Origin: an uncultured Alphaproteobacteria bacterium | GTDB lineage: Bacteria; Pseudomonadota; Alphaproteobacteria; Rhizobiales; Ancalomicrobiaceae | Assembly: GCA_937919435.1 (NCBI GenBank) | Contig: CALFRR010000251.1 | Span: 1-5,368, forward strand | Length of the DNA: 5,368 nt | Reading direction: 5' to 3' | Shown here: piece after piece, positions 1 to 5,368 of the stretch | How positions within the stretch are numbered: the first letter of the stretch is position 1 | Layout of the letters: every line of letters starts with the position of its first letter | Notes under the pieces: model-generated | What the model saw: only the letters and a program-made list of their open reading frames with translations | Told to the model about the DNA's origin: nothing | The model's database searches: none | Made by a program: the position numbers and the translations under genes

Positions 1-102
1 CAGACCGCCGCCCCGGTCGTCGAAGGCCGTCAGGCCGCCCCGATCTCCCAGAACAACGCCGTCGACCGCTACCTGATCGACCGCGTCGACACGTCGAAGT
101 GA
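1..102 (+). CDS. C-terminal fragment of an unidentified protein (5' end outside the window)
   Basis: An open frame enters from the left edge in phase 1 and runs 33 codons to a TGA at 100-102. Codon use matches the neighbouring genes, with nearly all third positions G or C, and a strong terminator hairpin follows 62 bp downstream. Both support a real gene end. The visible tail is rich in Ala, Pro and Gln at first and finishes with the more polar NNAVDRYLIDRVDTSK. No domain, motif or membrane segment can be recognised in so short a piece. I do not recognise the family. In some rhizobia lolA lies just before xth, but this tail does not resemble a LolA C-terminus as I know it, so no name is offered. 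Confidence 0.7.
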   Translation, partial: QTAAPVVEGRQAAPISQNNAVDRYLIDRVDTSK

Positions 103-163
103 GTCCCACCCTCGGCGCGGTTCCGGCAGATCGATCCGCCGGCGACACCCGAGCGGTCCCCAT

Positions 164-196
164 CGAAAGCCGTCCGCACCCCGCGGGCGGCTTTCG
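164..196 (+). terminator. Hairpin terminator after the first gene
   Basis: The arms 164-177 and 183-196 pair over 14 bp, with one G-T wobble (173/187), around a 5-nt loop (ACCCC, 178-182). The stem has an AAAGCC...GGCTTT form, so the 3' arm ends in CTTTCG. There is no long T-run after it, which is common for terminators in GC-rich alphaproteobacteria. It lies between the stop at 102 and the xth start at 251. It should end the upstream transcript and leave xth to a promoter of its own within about 55 bp. No convincing promoter is visible there; TATTCT at 215-220 is the best -10-like hexamer and lacks a good -35. Confidence 0.8.
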
Positions 197-237
197 CGCA
201 TCTCCCCTCCGGTCTATTCTCCGCCACCCGATCATCC

Positions 238-243
238 GGAAGG
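238..243 (+). promoter_or_regulatory. Ribosome binding site of xth
   Basis: GGAAGG lies 7 nt before the ATG at 251. It is a good Shine-Dalgarno match at normal spacing and settles the start. The resulting N-terminus, MKFVTWNINGIKAR, is also where ExoIII proteins normally begin. Confidence 0.8.
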
Positions 244-250
244 CCGCGCC

Positions 251-1054
251 ATGAAGTTCGTCACCTGGAACATCAACGGGATCAAGGCCCGCCTCGAGGT
301 GCTGACCGCATGGCTGGAAGAGGCCCGACCGGATCTCGTCTGCCTGCAGGAGATCAAGAGCGTCGACGAGGGCTTCCCGCGCGCCGCGATCGAACGGCTC
401 GGCTACGAGGTCGCCACCCACGGCCAGAAGAGCTTCAACGGCGTCGCGATCCTGTCGAAGCATCGGCTCGAGGACGTCACCCGCGGCCTTCCCGGCGACG
501 ACGACGATCTCCAGGCCCGCTACATCGAGGCGACGGTCTCGGTGCCCACCGGTGCGGTCCGGGTCGCCGGGCTCTACCTGCCGAACGGCAATCCGATCGA
601 CACCGAGAAGTTCCCCTACAAGCTCGCCTGGATGGCCCGCCTCGAAGCCCGGCTCGCCGAACTGCGGGCCTTCGAGGAACCGCTCCTGGTGATGGGCGAC
701 TGGAACGTCATCCCCGAGCCGATCGACGCCAAGACCCCCTCCGCCTGGCTCGGCGACGCGCTCTACCAGCCGGAGAGCCGGGCCGCCTTCCGCCGGATCC
801 TCGGCCTCGGCCTGACCGACTGCCTGCGCGCCACCACCGACGCACCCGTCTGGACCTTCTGGGACTATCAGGCGGGCTGCTGGCCGCGCGACGAGGGCAT
901 CCGCATCGACCACGTGCTGGCCTCGCCCCAGGCCGCCGACCGGCTGATCGCCGCCGGCGTCGACCGCCACGTGCGCGGCTGGGAGAAGCCCTCCGACCAC
1001 GTGCCGGTGTGGGTCGAGCTCGACGTGACCACCCCCGCCGGCCGCCACGCCTGA
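251..1054 (+). CDS. xth: Exodeoxyribonuclease III (AP endonuclease, ExoIII/XthA family)
   Basis: This is a complete 267-residue member of the Mg-dependent endonuclease/exonuclease/phosphatase superfamily, close to E. coli ExoIII in length (268). The family cleaves DNA 5' of abasic sites and has 3'-5' exonuclease and 3'-phosphatase activity on duplex DNA, acting in cytoplasmic base-excision repair. All expected active-site residues are visible: N7 in WNINGIKAR, E34 in LQEIK, Y109 in GLYLPNG, D150 and N152 in GDWNV, D220 in RIDHVL, and the D249-H250 pair in KPSDHVPV near the C-terminus. There is no signal peptide or extra domain. The start is fixed by the GGAAGG site. It is probably monocistronic: a terminator precedes it and the next gene is convergent. 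No clear terminator hairpin is seen directly after its stop. Hyphomicrobiales often carry several ExoIII paralogues, so which copy this is cannot be told from here. Confidence 0.97.
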   Translation: MKFVTWNINGIKARLEVLTAWLEEARPDLVCLQEIKSVDEGFPRAAIERLGYEVATHGQKSFNGVAILSKHRLEDVTRGLPGDDDDLQARYIEATVSVPTGAVRVAGLYLPNGNPIDTEKFPYKLAWMARLEARLAELRAFEEPLLVMGDWNVIPEPIDAKTPSAWLGDALYQPESRAAFRRILGLGLTDCLRATTDAPVWTFWDYQAGCWPRDEGIRIDHVLASPQAADRLIAAGVDRHVRGWEKPSDHVPVWVELDVTTPAGRHA

Positions 1055-1508
1055 CGAGGGCGCCCGCCGCCGGCCTCCCCACGACCGCTCCGCCGCCGCA
1101 CCTCCGACACCGGTTCCGACGGGCGCCGACGGATGCGCGCTGCGGTGCAGAGACGGGACGAGCCCTCCGCGAAATCGTACACGCGAGAGTCGCACCTTAA
1201 CCTTCGATTAACCATCGAATGCGAGTCTTCGCTCGGAAATCGGGTTTGGCGGCGTTTCGCCGATCGCTGATCGACAGCTCACCCGACACATCAGAAAATC
1301 GACGGAAATGATTGCGAAAAAATGATTTTTGCACGACATTGAATCGTCTTGCGAAGATCCGCCCGACGAACCGAGGACCGGCGCCGTCCCATTCGAGGCA
1401 CGGCGACCGGATATCTATGCCTTTCAATGAGTTGCGAGACTTTCCGGACTCGCCTTGCGAACCCGTGCGACCACCTTCCGCTAGGGCACGTTCCCCTTGG
1501 GCATCCGA
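1055..1508. other. 454-bp non-coding region between convergent xth and DUF1330 genes
   Basis: I see no credible gene here on either strand. The short open frames have poor codon use, non-ATG starts or no ribosome site, and read into neighbouring genes in antisense. The composition is uneven. Positions 1055-1190 are GC-rich, 1195-1345 is a clearly AT-richer pocket, and GC then rises again. The pocket holds the CtrA-type box (1197-1213), a 6-bp dyad TTCGAT-N5-ATCGAA (1203-1208/1214-1219), a small hairpin CGGCG-TTT-CGCCG (1250-1262), and an A6/T5 dyad (1313-1333). Four GANTC sites lie at 1187, 1223, 1341 and 1447. Convergent genes need no promoter between them, so these signals are unexplained unless a small RNA or small gene is present. 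Confidence 0.75.
1197..1213 (+). promoter_or_regulatory. Predicted CtrA binding site (full TTAA-N7-TTAAC box)
   Basis: TTAACCTTCGATTAACC matches the full alphaproteobacterial CtrA consensus TTAA-N7-TTAAC exactly, and both half-sites have the longer TTAACC form. These are the only two TTAA tetramers I find in the whole window, so their exact 7-nt spacing is unlikely to be chance. CtrA is the essential cell-cycle response regulator of this class. It activates promoters when its box overlaps the -35 region and represses at other positions. Read on the plus strand, a controlled start would fall about 25-35 bp to the right, inside non-coding DNA. GANTC sites, whose methylation by CcrM often accompanies CtrA control, lie at 1187-1191 and 1223-1227. 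Confidence 0.6.
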
Positions 1509-1796
1509 TCACCGCCCGTGGATCAGCACCGTCTCGCAGTCGGCGGCCGCCAGCCGGATCGCCCGCAGCTTGCGGTAGAGCGGACCGTCGTACCAGGATC
1601 GGAACGCCGCCTCGTCGGGGAAGCGGATCAACACCCGACGGCCGCGGCGCGGGCTCCCTTCGAGCGGCTGCGCGTCGTCGTCGACCGCGACCACTTCGCC
1701 GCCGGTCCCGGCGAGCGCTTCGTCGGTCCCGGCGAGATAGGCCTCGTAGCCGGTGGGATCGTGGATGGCGATGGTGGCCGAGAACCAGACGCTCAT
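1509..1796 (-). CDS. DUF1330 family small protein
   Basis: This is a complete 95-residue protein of normal length for DUF1330, a family with a ferredoxin-like (dimeric alpha/beta barrel) fold and no settled function. Recognisable family features are an N-terminal strand followed by DPTGYEAY (13-20), the GGEVVAVDD strand (32-40), PLEG (44-47), the VLIRFPDEAAFRSWYDGPLY segment (55-74), and LRAIRLAAA (77-85) leading to a final strand ending IHGR. There is no signal peptide, so it is probably cytoplasmic. It starts 64 bp after exoR on the same strand with no hairpin and T-run between, so co-transcription is plausible. A weak AGGCGG site lies about 7 nt before the ATG. No terminator is recognised after its stop. 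No specific role can be assigned; a link to exoR is suggested only by position. Confidence 0.85.
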   Translation of the reverse strand: MSVWFSATIAIHDPTGYEAYLAGTDEALAGTGGEVVAVDDDAQPLEGSPRRGRRVLIRFPDEAAFRSWYDGPLYRKLRAIRLAAADCETVLIHGR

Positions 1797-1860
1797 CGTC
1801 GGGCCGCCTGAAGTGGGAGACGACGTCGCACCGGGACGCGCCGGGCGCCCCGACCGAACC

Positions 1861-2832
1861 TCACGGATTGCCGGACTTGGCGATCCAGTCCTGCGCCTGG
1901 GCGACGCCCTGCCGGCGTTCGGATTCGCTGGCCACCGAGAAGGCCTGCTCCTGGGCGTCGCGGATCCAGTCCTCGGTGTTGCCGTGGGCGTTGGCCCGCG
2001 CCACGGTCAGCCACATCAACCCCTGCGCCGGCCGCCGCGGCACGTCCTCGTCGCCGCTGAACAGCAACTGGCCGAGCAGCGCCTGGGCACCGGGATGCCC
2101 CTTGCGGGCGGCGACCCGCAGCCAGCGGGCCGCCTGCTTCGGATCGCGCTCGCTCGAATCCGCGTCGAGATAGAGCCGTCCGAGGCTGAACTGGGCATCC
2201 GCATCGCCGAAATACGACGCGGCGTAGGTGTAGATCTCCCGCGCCTTGTCGATGTTCGGACGCACCGCGGTGTTGTCGATGCCCTTCAGATAATAGGTGC
2301 CGAGCGCCACGAAGGCCGACGCGACGAAGGCCGCCTGCGGGCTGCCCGGGCTGTCGTCGGCATGGTTGTTGGCGACCTGATTGTAGAATTCGAAGGCCTT
2401 GGCGTCGTTGGCCGGAACCCCGTCGCCGGTCTGGTAGATCCGGCCGAGTTTCCACTGGGCGATCGGATGGCCGTTCTCCGCGGCACGGCGCAGCTGTTCG
2501 ATCGCCTGCTTGCGGTCACCCTGGTAGTAGAGCCGGGTTCCCGCCCGGAAGGCGTCGCTGGCCACCGAGTTTCCACCGGCGTTCGCCGGCAGCGGAGCCG
2601 AGAGGAGCCGCGGCGAGACGCCCGGCGGCAGATGCATCGCATCGGTCATCGGCCCCGGTGCGATCGGCGCCGGCTGGGGAGCCAGGGCCTGCACCGCCGA
2701 GGGAATGATCGGATCCGTCGCCGAGGTCCGTGCGCTCGGATCGAGCGCCAGGGCCGCCGACGACGTCGTCGCTATCGCCACCGTCAGCGATCCCATTCGC
2801 AGAAAACTCGAGGTCCACATGACCGTTCTCAT
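1861..2832 (-). CDS. exoR: ExoR-like periplasmic Sel1-repeat regulator of exopolysaccharide/envelope signalling
   Basis: This 323-residue protein is predicted to be exported. A signal peptide covers about residues 1-30: short basic start, hydrophobic core MGSLTVAIATTSSAALA, likely cut after AALA or ALAL. A Pro/Ala-rich linker (31-92) follows, then tandem Sel1-type helical repeats at about 94-122, 124-158, 168-208, 212-247 and 249-282. Signature stretches are AENGHPIAQWKLGRIYQTGDGV (in two parts, 118-128 and 129-139), RWLRVAARKGHPGAQALLG and QEQAFSVASESERR near the end, which resemble Sinorhizobium ExoR. In that family ExoR binds the periplasmic part of the ExoS/ChvG kinase and keeps ExoS-ChvI off; proteolysis of ExoR releases it. 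It lies 497 bp downstream of valS and 64 bp upstream of DUF1330, all on the minus strand. ATG 2832 has only a G-rich upstream stretch; an in-frame ATG at 2820 (residue 5) would also give a good signal peptide. Another Sel1 protein is the main alternative. Confidence 0.85.
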   Translation of the reverse strand: MRTVMWTSSFLRMGSLTVAIATTSSAALALDPSARTSATDPIIPSAVQALAPQPAPIAPGPMTDAMHLPPGVSPRLLSAPLPANAGGNSVASDAFRAGTRLYYQGDRKQAIEQLRRAAENGHPIAQWKLGRIYQTGDGVPANDAKAFEFYNQVANNHADDSPGSPQAAFVASAFVALGTYYLKGIDNTAVRPNIDKAREIYTYAASYFGDADAQFSLGRLYLDADSSERDPKQAARWLRVAARKGHPGAQALLGQLLFSGDEDVPRRPAQGLMWLTVARANAHGNTEDWIRDAQEQAFSVASESERRQGVAQAQDWIAKSGNP

Positions 2833-3061
2833 CGAATCGTCCCGCCCCCGTGCGCCCGAGCAGGGTCGCCCCGAAAGGGAGCGATCGAGCCGACGGAAAG
2901 AGGATCGAGCACTGCTCTGGCCGAATGCGCGGCGCCCGACATCGGATCACCGACGCCGAGCCGGTCGCCGGAGCTCGACGACCGCATTCCCAGAACCGCA
3001 CATTGCCCCGCGTTTCGGGCGACACTGCGGCCGAGGCCGGGCCGTGTCGCGGCGATCCGAA

Positions 3062-3078
3062 GGAATCCCGACGATTCC
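3062..3078. repeat. Perfect dyad GGAATC-N5-GATTCC upstream of exoR
   Basis: Two 6-bp arms (3062-3067 and 3073-3078) are exact reverse complements around CCGAC. Each arm contains one GANTC site (3063-3067 and 3073-3077), placed symmetrically. The layout resembles an operator for a dimeric regulator or a paired methylation site. It lies about 230 bp upstream of the exoR start. The function is inferred from symmetry only. Confidence 0.45.
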
Positions 3079-3225
3079 GGTGCGTTCCGCTCCGGCACTC
3101 CGGAGGCGACCGTCCGTCCCTCGTCCTTCGTTCGATCCCAGACCCGCACTGCGTCCGTCCTTCGCTCGCTCGGCCACCGCCGTCGGGACCGACGCTCGAA
3201 TCCATTTGTGACCGAACGGCGGCAT

Positions 3226-3241
3226 TCCCCGGTTCCGGGGA
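3226..3241. repeat. Perfect inverted repeat TCCCCGG-TT-CCGGGGA
   Basis: Seven-bp arms at 3226-3232 and 3235-3241 are separated by TT. In RNA this could fold as a TCCCC/GGGGA stem with a 6-nt loop, but no T-run follows on either strand, so it is a poor terminator. It borders the AT-richer pocket at 3241-3265, about 395 bp upstream of exoR and about 90 bp downstream of the valS stop. It could be an operator or a processing hairpin at the valS 3' end. Confidence 0.45.
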
Positions 3242-3329
3242 TTGCCGCAAATCTAATGAAATCGGGTGTTGCCGCCAGAGCACATGGACTCTGGACCACT
3301 ACGATCGGGAGATTCCGGGAGACGCCGCG

Positions 3330-5368
3330 TCAGCCGAGCCGCGCCAGCGCTTCCCGCACCTTGGCCAGCCGCGCGACGTACTCCTCGCGCTTTTCGCGGT
3401 TCTCCTCGACCACCTCTTCCTTCGCCTTGGCCATGAACTGCGGATTGGCGAACATCTTGTCGATGCGGCCGATCTCCTGGTTCATGCGCTCGACTTCCTT
3501 CGCCAGCCGCTTCTTCTCGGCGGCGATGTCGACGATGCCTTCGAGCGGCAGACAGGCGGTCGCTTCACCGACCACGATCTGGGCCGACGCCGCCGGCGCC
3601 TGGGTCCCGAAATCGATCGACGACAGCCGGGCGAGGCGGAGGATCGCCGCCTCGTGGGTCGCGGTGCGGGCCCGCGTCGTCTCGTTCGCTCCGACCAGCA
3701 CCAGCGGGATCTGAGCGCCCGCCGGCACGTTGGTCTCGGCCCGGACCGACCGGATCTCGGTGATCAGGCCGACCAGCCAGTCGATCTCGTCGGCGGCCGG
3801 ATCGGCGGTCGCCCCACCCTCCGGCCACGGCGTCACCACCAGCATCGCCGGACGGACGATCCCCGCCGTCTCCGCCGTCTTCACCCAGAGTTCTTCGGTG
3901 ATGAACGGCATGAACGGATGCAGGAGCTTCAGGATCTCGTCGAGAACGTGGGCGCAGGTCGCCCGGGTCTCCGCCTTCAGCGCTTCGTCGTCGCCGGAGA
4001 AGATCGGCTTGGCGAGTTCGAGATACCAGTCGCAGAACGAATTCCAGACGAAGCGGTAGGCGGCGGCCGCCGCCGCGTCGAACCGATAGGTCCGGATCGC
4101 GTCGACGACCCCGTCGATCGCCCGGGCGAGTTCGGTCGAGATCCAGCGGTTGAGCGTCCCCTGCGCCGTCGCCGGGTCGAAGCCGGGCACCACCACGCAG
4201 CCGTTCATCTCGGCGAAGCGGGCGGCGTTCCACAGCTTGGTGGCGAAGTTCCGATAGCCGGCGACCCGCGCCTTGGCGAGCTTGATGTCGCGGCCCTGCG
4301 CCGCCATCGCGGTCAGGGTGAAGCGCAGCGCGTCCGCCCCGAACTCGTCGACGAGCTCCAGCGGATCGATGACGTTGCCCTTGGACTTCGACATCTTCTG
4401 CCCCTTCTCGTCACGGACGAGGGCATGGATGTAGACGTCCTTGAAGGGGATCTGCGGCCGGCCCTCTTCGTCCTTCATGAAATGGAGGCCCATCATCATC
4501 ATCCGGGCGACCCAGAAGAAGATGATGTCGAAGCCGGTGACCAGCACCGAGGTCGGATAGTAGCGGGCGAGTTCGGCCGTCCGGTCCGGCCAGCCGAGGG
4601 TCGAGAACGGCCACAGCGCCGACGAGAACCAGGTGTCGAGCACGTCCTCGTCGCGGGTCAGGAAGCCCTCGGCTCCCTTCGCCCGGAGATCGGAGGCCTT
4701 GACCGCGTCGAGGGTGCCGCGGGTCAGGTAGTGATGGATCGCCTGATCGAGCGCCTCGGCCTCGTCATGGGCGACGAACACCTCGCCGTCCGGCCCGTAC
4801 CACGCCGGGATCTGATGGCCCCACCAGAGCTGACGCGACACGCACCAGGGCTGGATGTTCTCCATCCACTGGTAATAGGTGTTCTCCCAGTTCTTCGGCA
4901 CGAAGGTGGTCCGCCCGTCGCGCACCGCGGCGAGCGCCTCCTCGGCCAGCACCTTGGCGGCGACGTACCACTGGTCGGTCAGGAACGGCTCGATCACCAC
5001 GTTGGAGCGGTCGCCGTGCGGCACCGCGTGGGTGTTCGCCTCGATCTTGGCGAGCAGACCGCGCGCCGCCATCGCCTCTACCACCCGCTTGCGGGCGGTG
5101 TCGCGATCCTGCTCCTCGACCAGCGCCACCAGCTCGTCGCGGCCCATCACCAGCGGCAGCGCCGGCTTCGGCTCTTCGCCCTCCTTCGGCTCCGGCGCGC
5201 CGGTGAGATCGGCGCCGAGCCCGGTCTCCTCCCAGAAGGCGGCGTCACCGGCGATCGCGATCTGCGCCTTGCGGTCGAGGACGTTGATCATCCGCAGCGA
5301 GTGCCGCTTGCCGACCTCGAAGTCGTTGAAGTCGTGCGCCGGGGTGATCTTCACCGCGCCGGTGCCCT
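3330..5368 (-). CDS. valS: Valyl-tRNA synthetase, C-terminal ~678 residues (5' end outside the window)
   Basis: The frame is open to the right edge; the first whole codon is 5366-5364 and the stop is TGA at 3332-3330. The visible product attaches valine to tRNA-Val and edits mischarged threonine in the cytoplasm. It opens with GTGAVKITPAHDFNDFEVGK, the CP1 editing-domain motif; K6, T8, D12 and D15 match known editing residues. Then come LTDQWY, SRQLWWGHQIPAW, DVLDTWFSSALWPFSTLGWP, TGFDIIFFWVARM and the catalytic KMSKSKGN (from residue 324; 4397-4383 encode KMSKS). The helical anticodon-binding domain includes FCDWYLELAKP and HPFMPFITEELW, and a charged coiled coil forms the last ~70 residues. 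The missing part is about 280 residues, with the HIGH motif. VDEFGADALRF lacks the roughly 38-residue insertion E. coli has here. Small oddities are a Pro/Glu-rich insert near residues 54-70 and an Ala run (FDAAAAAAYRF). Confidence 0.98.
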   Translation of the reverse strand, partial: GTGAVKITPAHDFNDFEVGKRHSLRMINVLDRKAQIAIAGDAAFWEETGLGADLTGAPEPKEGEEPKPALPLVMGRDELVALVEEQDRDTARKRVVEAMAARGLLAKIEANTHAVPHGDRSNVVIEPFLTDQWYVAAKVLAEEALAAVRDGRTTFVPKNWENTYYQWMENIQPWCVSRQLWWGHQIPAWYGPDGEVFVAHDEAEALDQAIHHYLTRGTLDAVKASDLRAKGAEGFLTRDEDVLDTWFSSALWPFSTLGWPDRTAELARYYPTSVLVTGFDIIFFWVARMMMMGLHFMKDEEGRPQIPFKDVYIHALVRDEKGQKMSKSKGNVIDPLELVDEFGADALRFTLTAMAAQGRDIKLAKARVAGYRNFATKLWNAARFAEMNGCVVVPGFDPATAQGTLNRWISTELARAIDGVVDAIRTYRFDAAAAAAYRFVWNSFCDWYLELAKPIFSGDDEALKAETRATCAHVLDEILKLLHPFMPFITEELWVKTAETAGIVRPAMLVVTPWPEGGATADPAADEIDWLVGLITEIRSVRAETNVPAGAQIPLVLVGANETTRARTATHEAAILRLARLSSIDFGTQAPAASAQIVVGEATACLPLEGIVDIAAEKKRLAKEVERMNQEIGRIDKMFANPQFMAKAKEEVVEENREKREEYVARLAKVREALARLG

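Larger units (their letters stand above)
2833..3329. other. 497-bp non-coding region between valS and exoR
   Basis: No credible gene is seen. Frames that stay open here are Arg/Ser-rich with no family resemblance and run into exoR or valS in other phases. The stretch must hold the end of the valS transcript and probably the exoR promoter and leader. It contains a perfect dyad at 3226-3241, a dyad GGAATC-N5-GATTCC at 3062-3078, a 6-bp inverted repeat CCAGAG-N8-CTCTGG at 3275-3294, a 7-bp direct repeat CGGGAGA at 3306 and 3316, repeated CGTCCGTCC and CGTCCTTCG units at 3111-3164, and six GANTC sites. An AT-richer pocket at 3241-3265 is the most promoter-like part, with TTAGAT on the minus strand, but no matching -35 is clear. 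Confidence 0.7.

Noticed and set aside
123..142. CCGGC-N10-GCCGG hairpin before the 164-196 terminator
   Set aside because: A 5-bp stem with a 10-nt loop is common by chance in DNA this GC-rich.
310..1200. A 296-codon plus-strand frame overlapping xth in another phase
   Set aside because: The translation is extremely Arg/Pro-rich and is a frame shadow of xth, whose active-site residues are all present in the proper frame.
1308..1325. A five-codon frame (MIAKK) in the AT-rich pocket
   Set aside because: It is too short to support without expression data and is easily produced by chance in AT-rich sequence.
1187..1345. Chromosome replication origin (CtrA box, GANTC sites and AT-rich DNA together)
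   Set aside because: No DnaA box resembling TTATCCACA is present, and neither are the usual origin neighbours. One CtrA box is not enough.
1312..1578. An 88-codon plus-strand frame (TTG start, internal ATG at 1417) to the right of the CtrA box
   Set aside because: It was considered as the CtrA target, but it has no good ribosome site, coding-like composition or recognisable motif, and it ends antisense inside DUF1330.
2759..2770. Perfect 12-bp palindrome GACGACGTCGTC
   Set aside because: It lies in the signal-peptide coding part of exoR and is explained by the codons ACG ACG TCG TCG for Thr-Thr-Ser-Ser.
3275..3294. CCAGAG-N8-CTCTGG as the valS terminator
   Set aside because: It has only a 6-bp stem with an 8-nt loop and no T-run on the minus strand, so it is kept only as a weak repeat observation.
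2829..3299. A 156-codon minus-strand frame filling most of the valS-exoR gap
   Set aside because: The composition is Arg/Ser/Gly-rich with no motif and no ribosome site, and it reads out of phase into the start of exoR. It is treated as non-coding.
1753..3714. A 653-codon plus-strand open frame across exoR, the intergenic gap and the end of valS
   Set aside because: It is antisense to two well-identified genes and crosses non-coding DNA. Its Arg/Gly/Pro-rich translation resembles no family. Long antisense frames are expected in GC-rich DNA.
5352..5354. GTG at 5354 as the start of valS
   Set aside because: The codons upstream to the window edge encode GTGA, completing the conserved GTGAVKITPAHD motif, so this GTG is an internal valine and the gene continues off the right edge.

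Overview
The window is GC-rich chromosomal DNA, with G or C at most third codon positions in the genes. It most likely comes from an alphaproteobacterium of the order Hyphomicrobiales (Rhizobiales). Three things point there: an ExoR-type periplasmic Sel1-repeat regulator, typical of this order; a valyl-tRNA synthetase that reads like alphaproteobacterial versions and lacks the insertion E. coli carries after KMSKS; and an exact CtrA-type box (TTAA-N7-TTAAC) with several GANTC (CcrM-type) sites. The genus cannot be read from the sequence.

Layout, left to right. Positions 1-102 hold the last 33 codons of an unidentified plus-strand gene. A strong hairpin terminator follows at 164-196. The complete plus-strand gene for exodeoxyribonuclease III (xth) lies at 251-1054. 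Next is a 454-bp non-coding stretch (1055-1508) between convergent genes, with an AT-rich core and the CtrA box. Three genes then lie on the minus strand. In their direction of transcription they are valS (3330 to beyond the right edge, 5' end missing), a 497-bp non-coding gap (2833-3329), exoR (1861-2832) and a small DUF1330 gene (1509-1796).

Functionally the window mixes housekeeping and envelope regulation. Xth acts in base-excision repair and ValRS in translation. ExoR is the periplasmic partner that restrains the ExoS/ChvG-ChvI two-component system, which controls exopolysaccharide, motility and acid/host responses in this order. exoR and DUF1330 are 64 bp apart with no evident terminator, so they may share a transcript. 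The 497-bp gap makes it likely that exoR has its own promoter.

There is no sign of a mobile element, CRISPR array, tRNA or rRNA, or an obviously new multi-gene system. The signals worth a second look are in the two non-coding stretches: the CtrA box with no obvious target gene, a marked concentration of GANTC sites outside genes (10 in about 950 bp, against 2 in about 4.1 kb of coding sequence, counted by eye), and several short dyads and repeats upstream of exoR.
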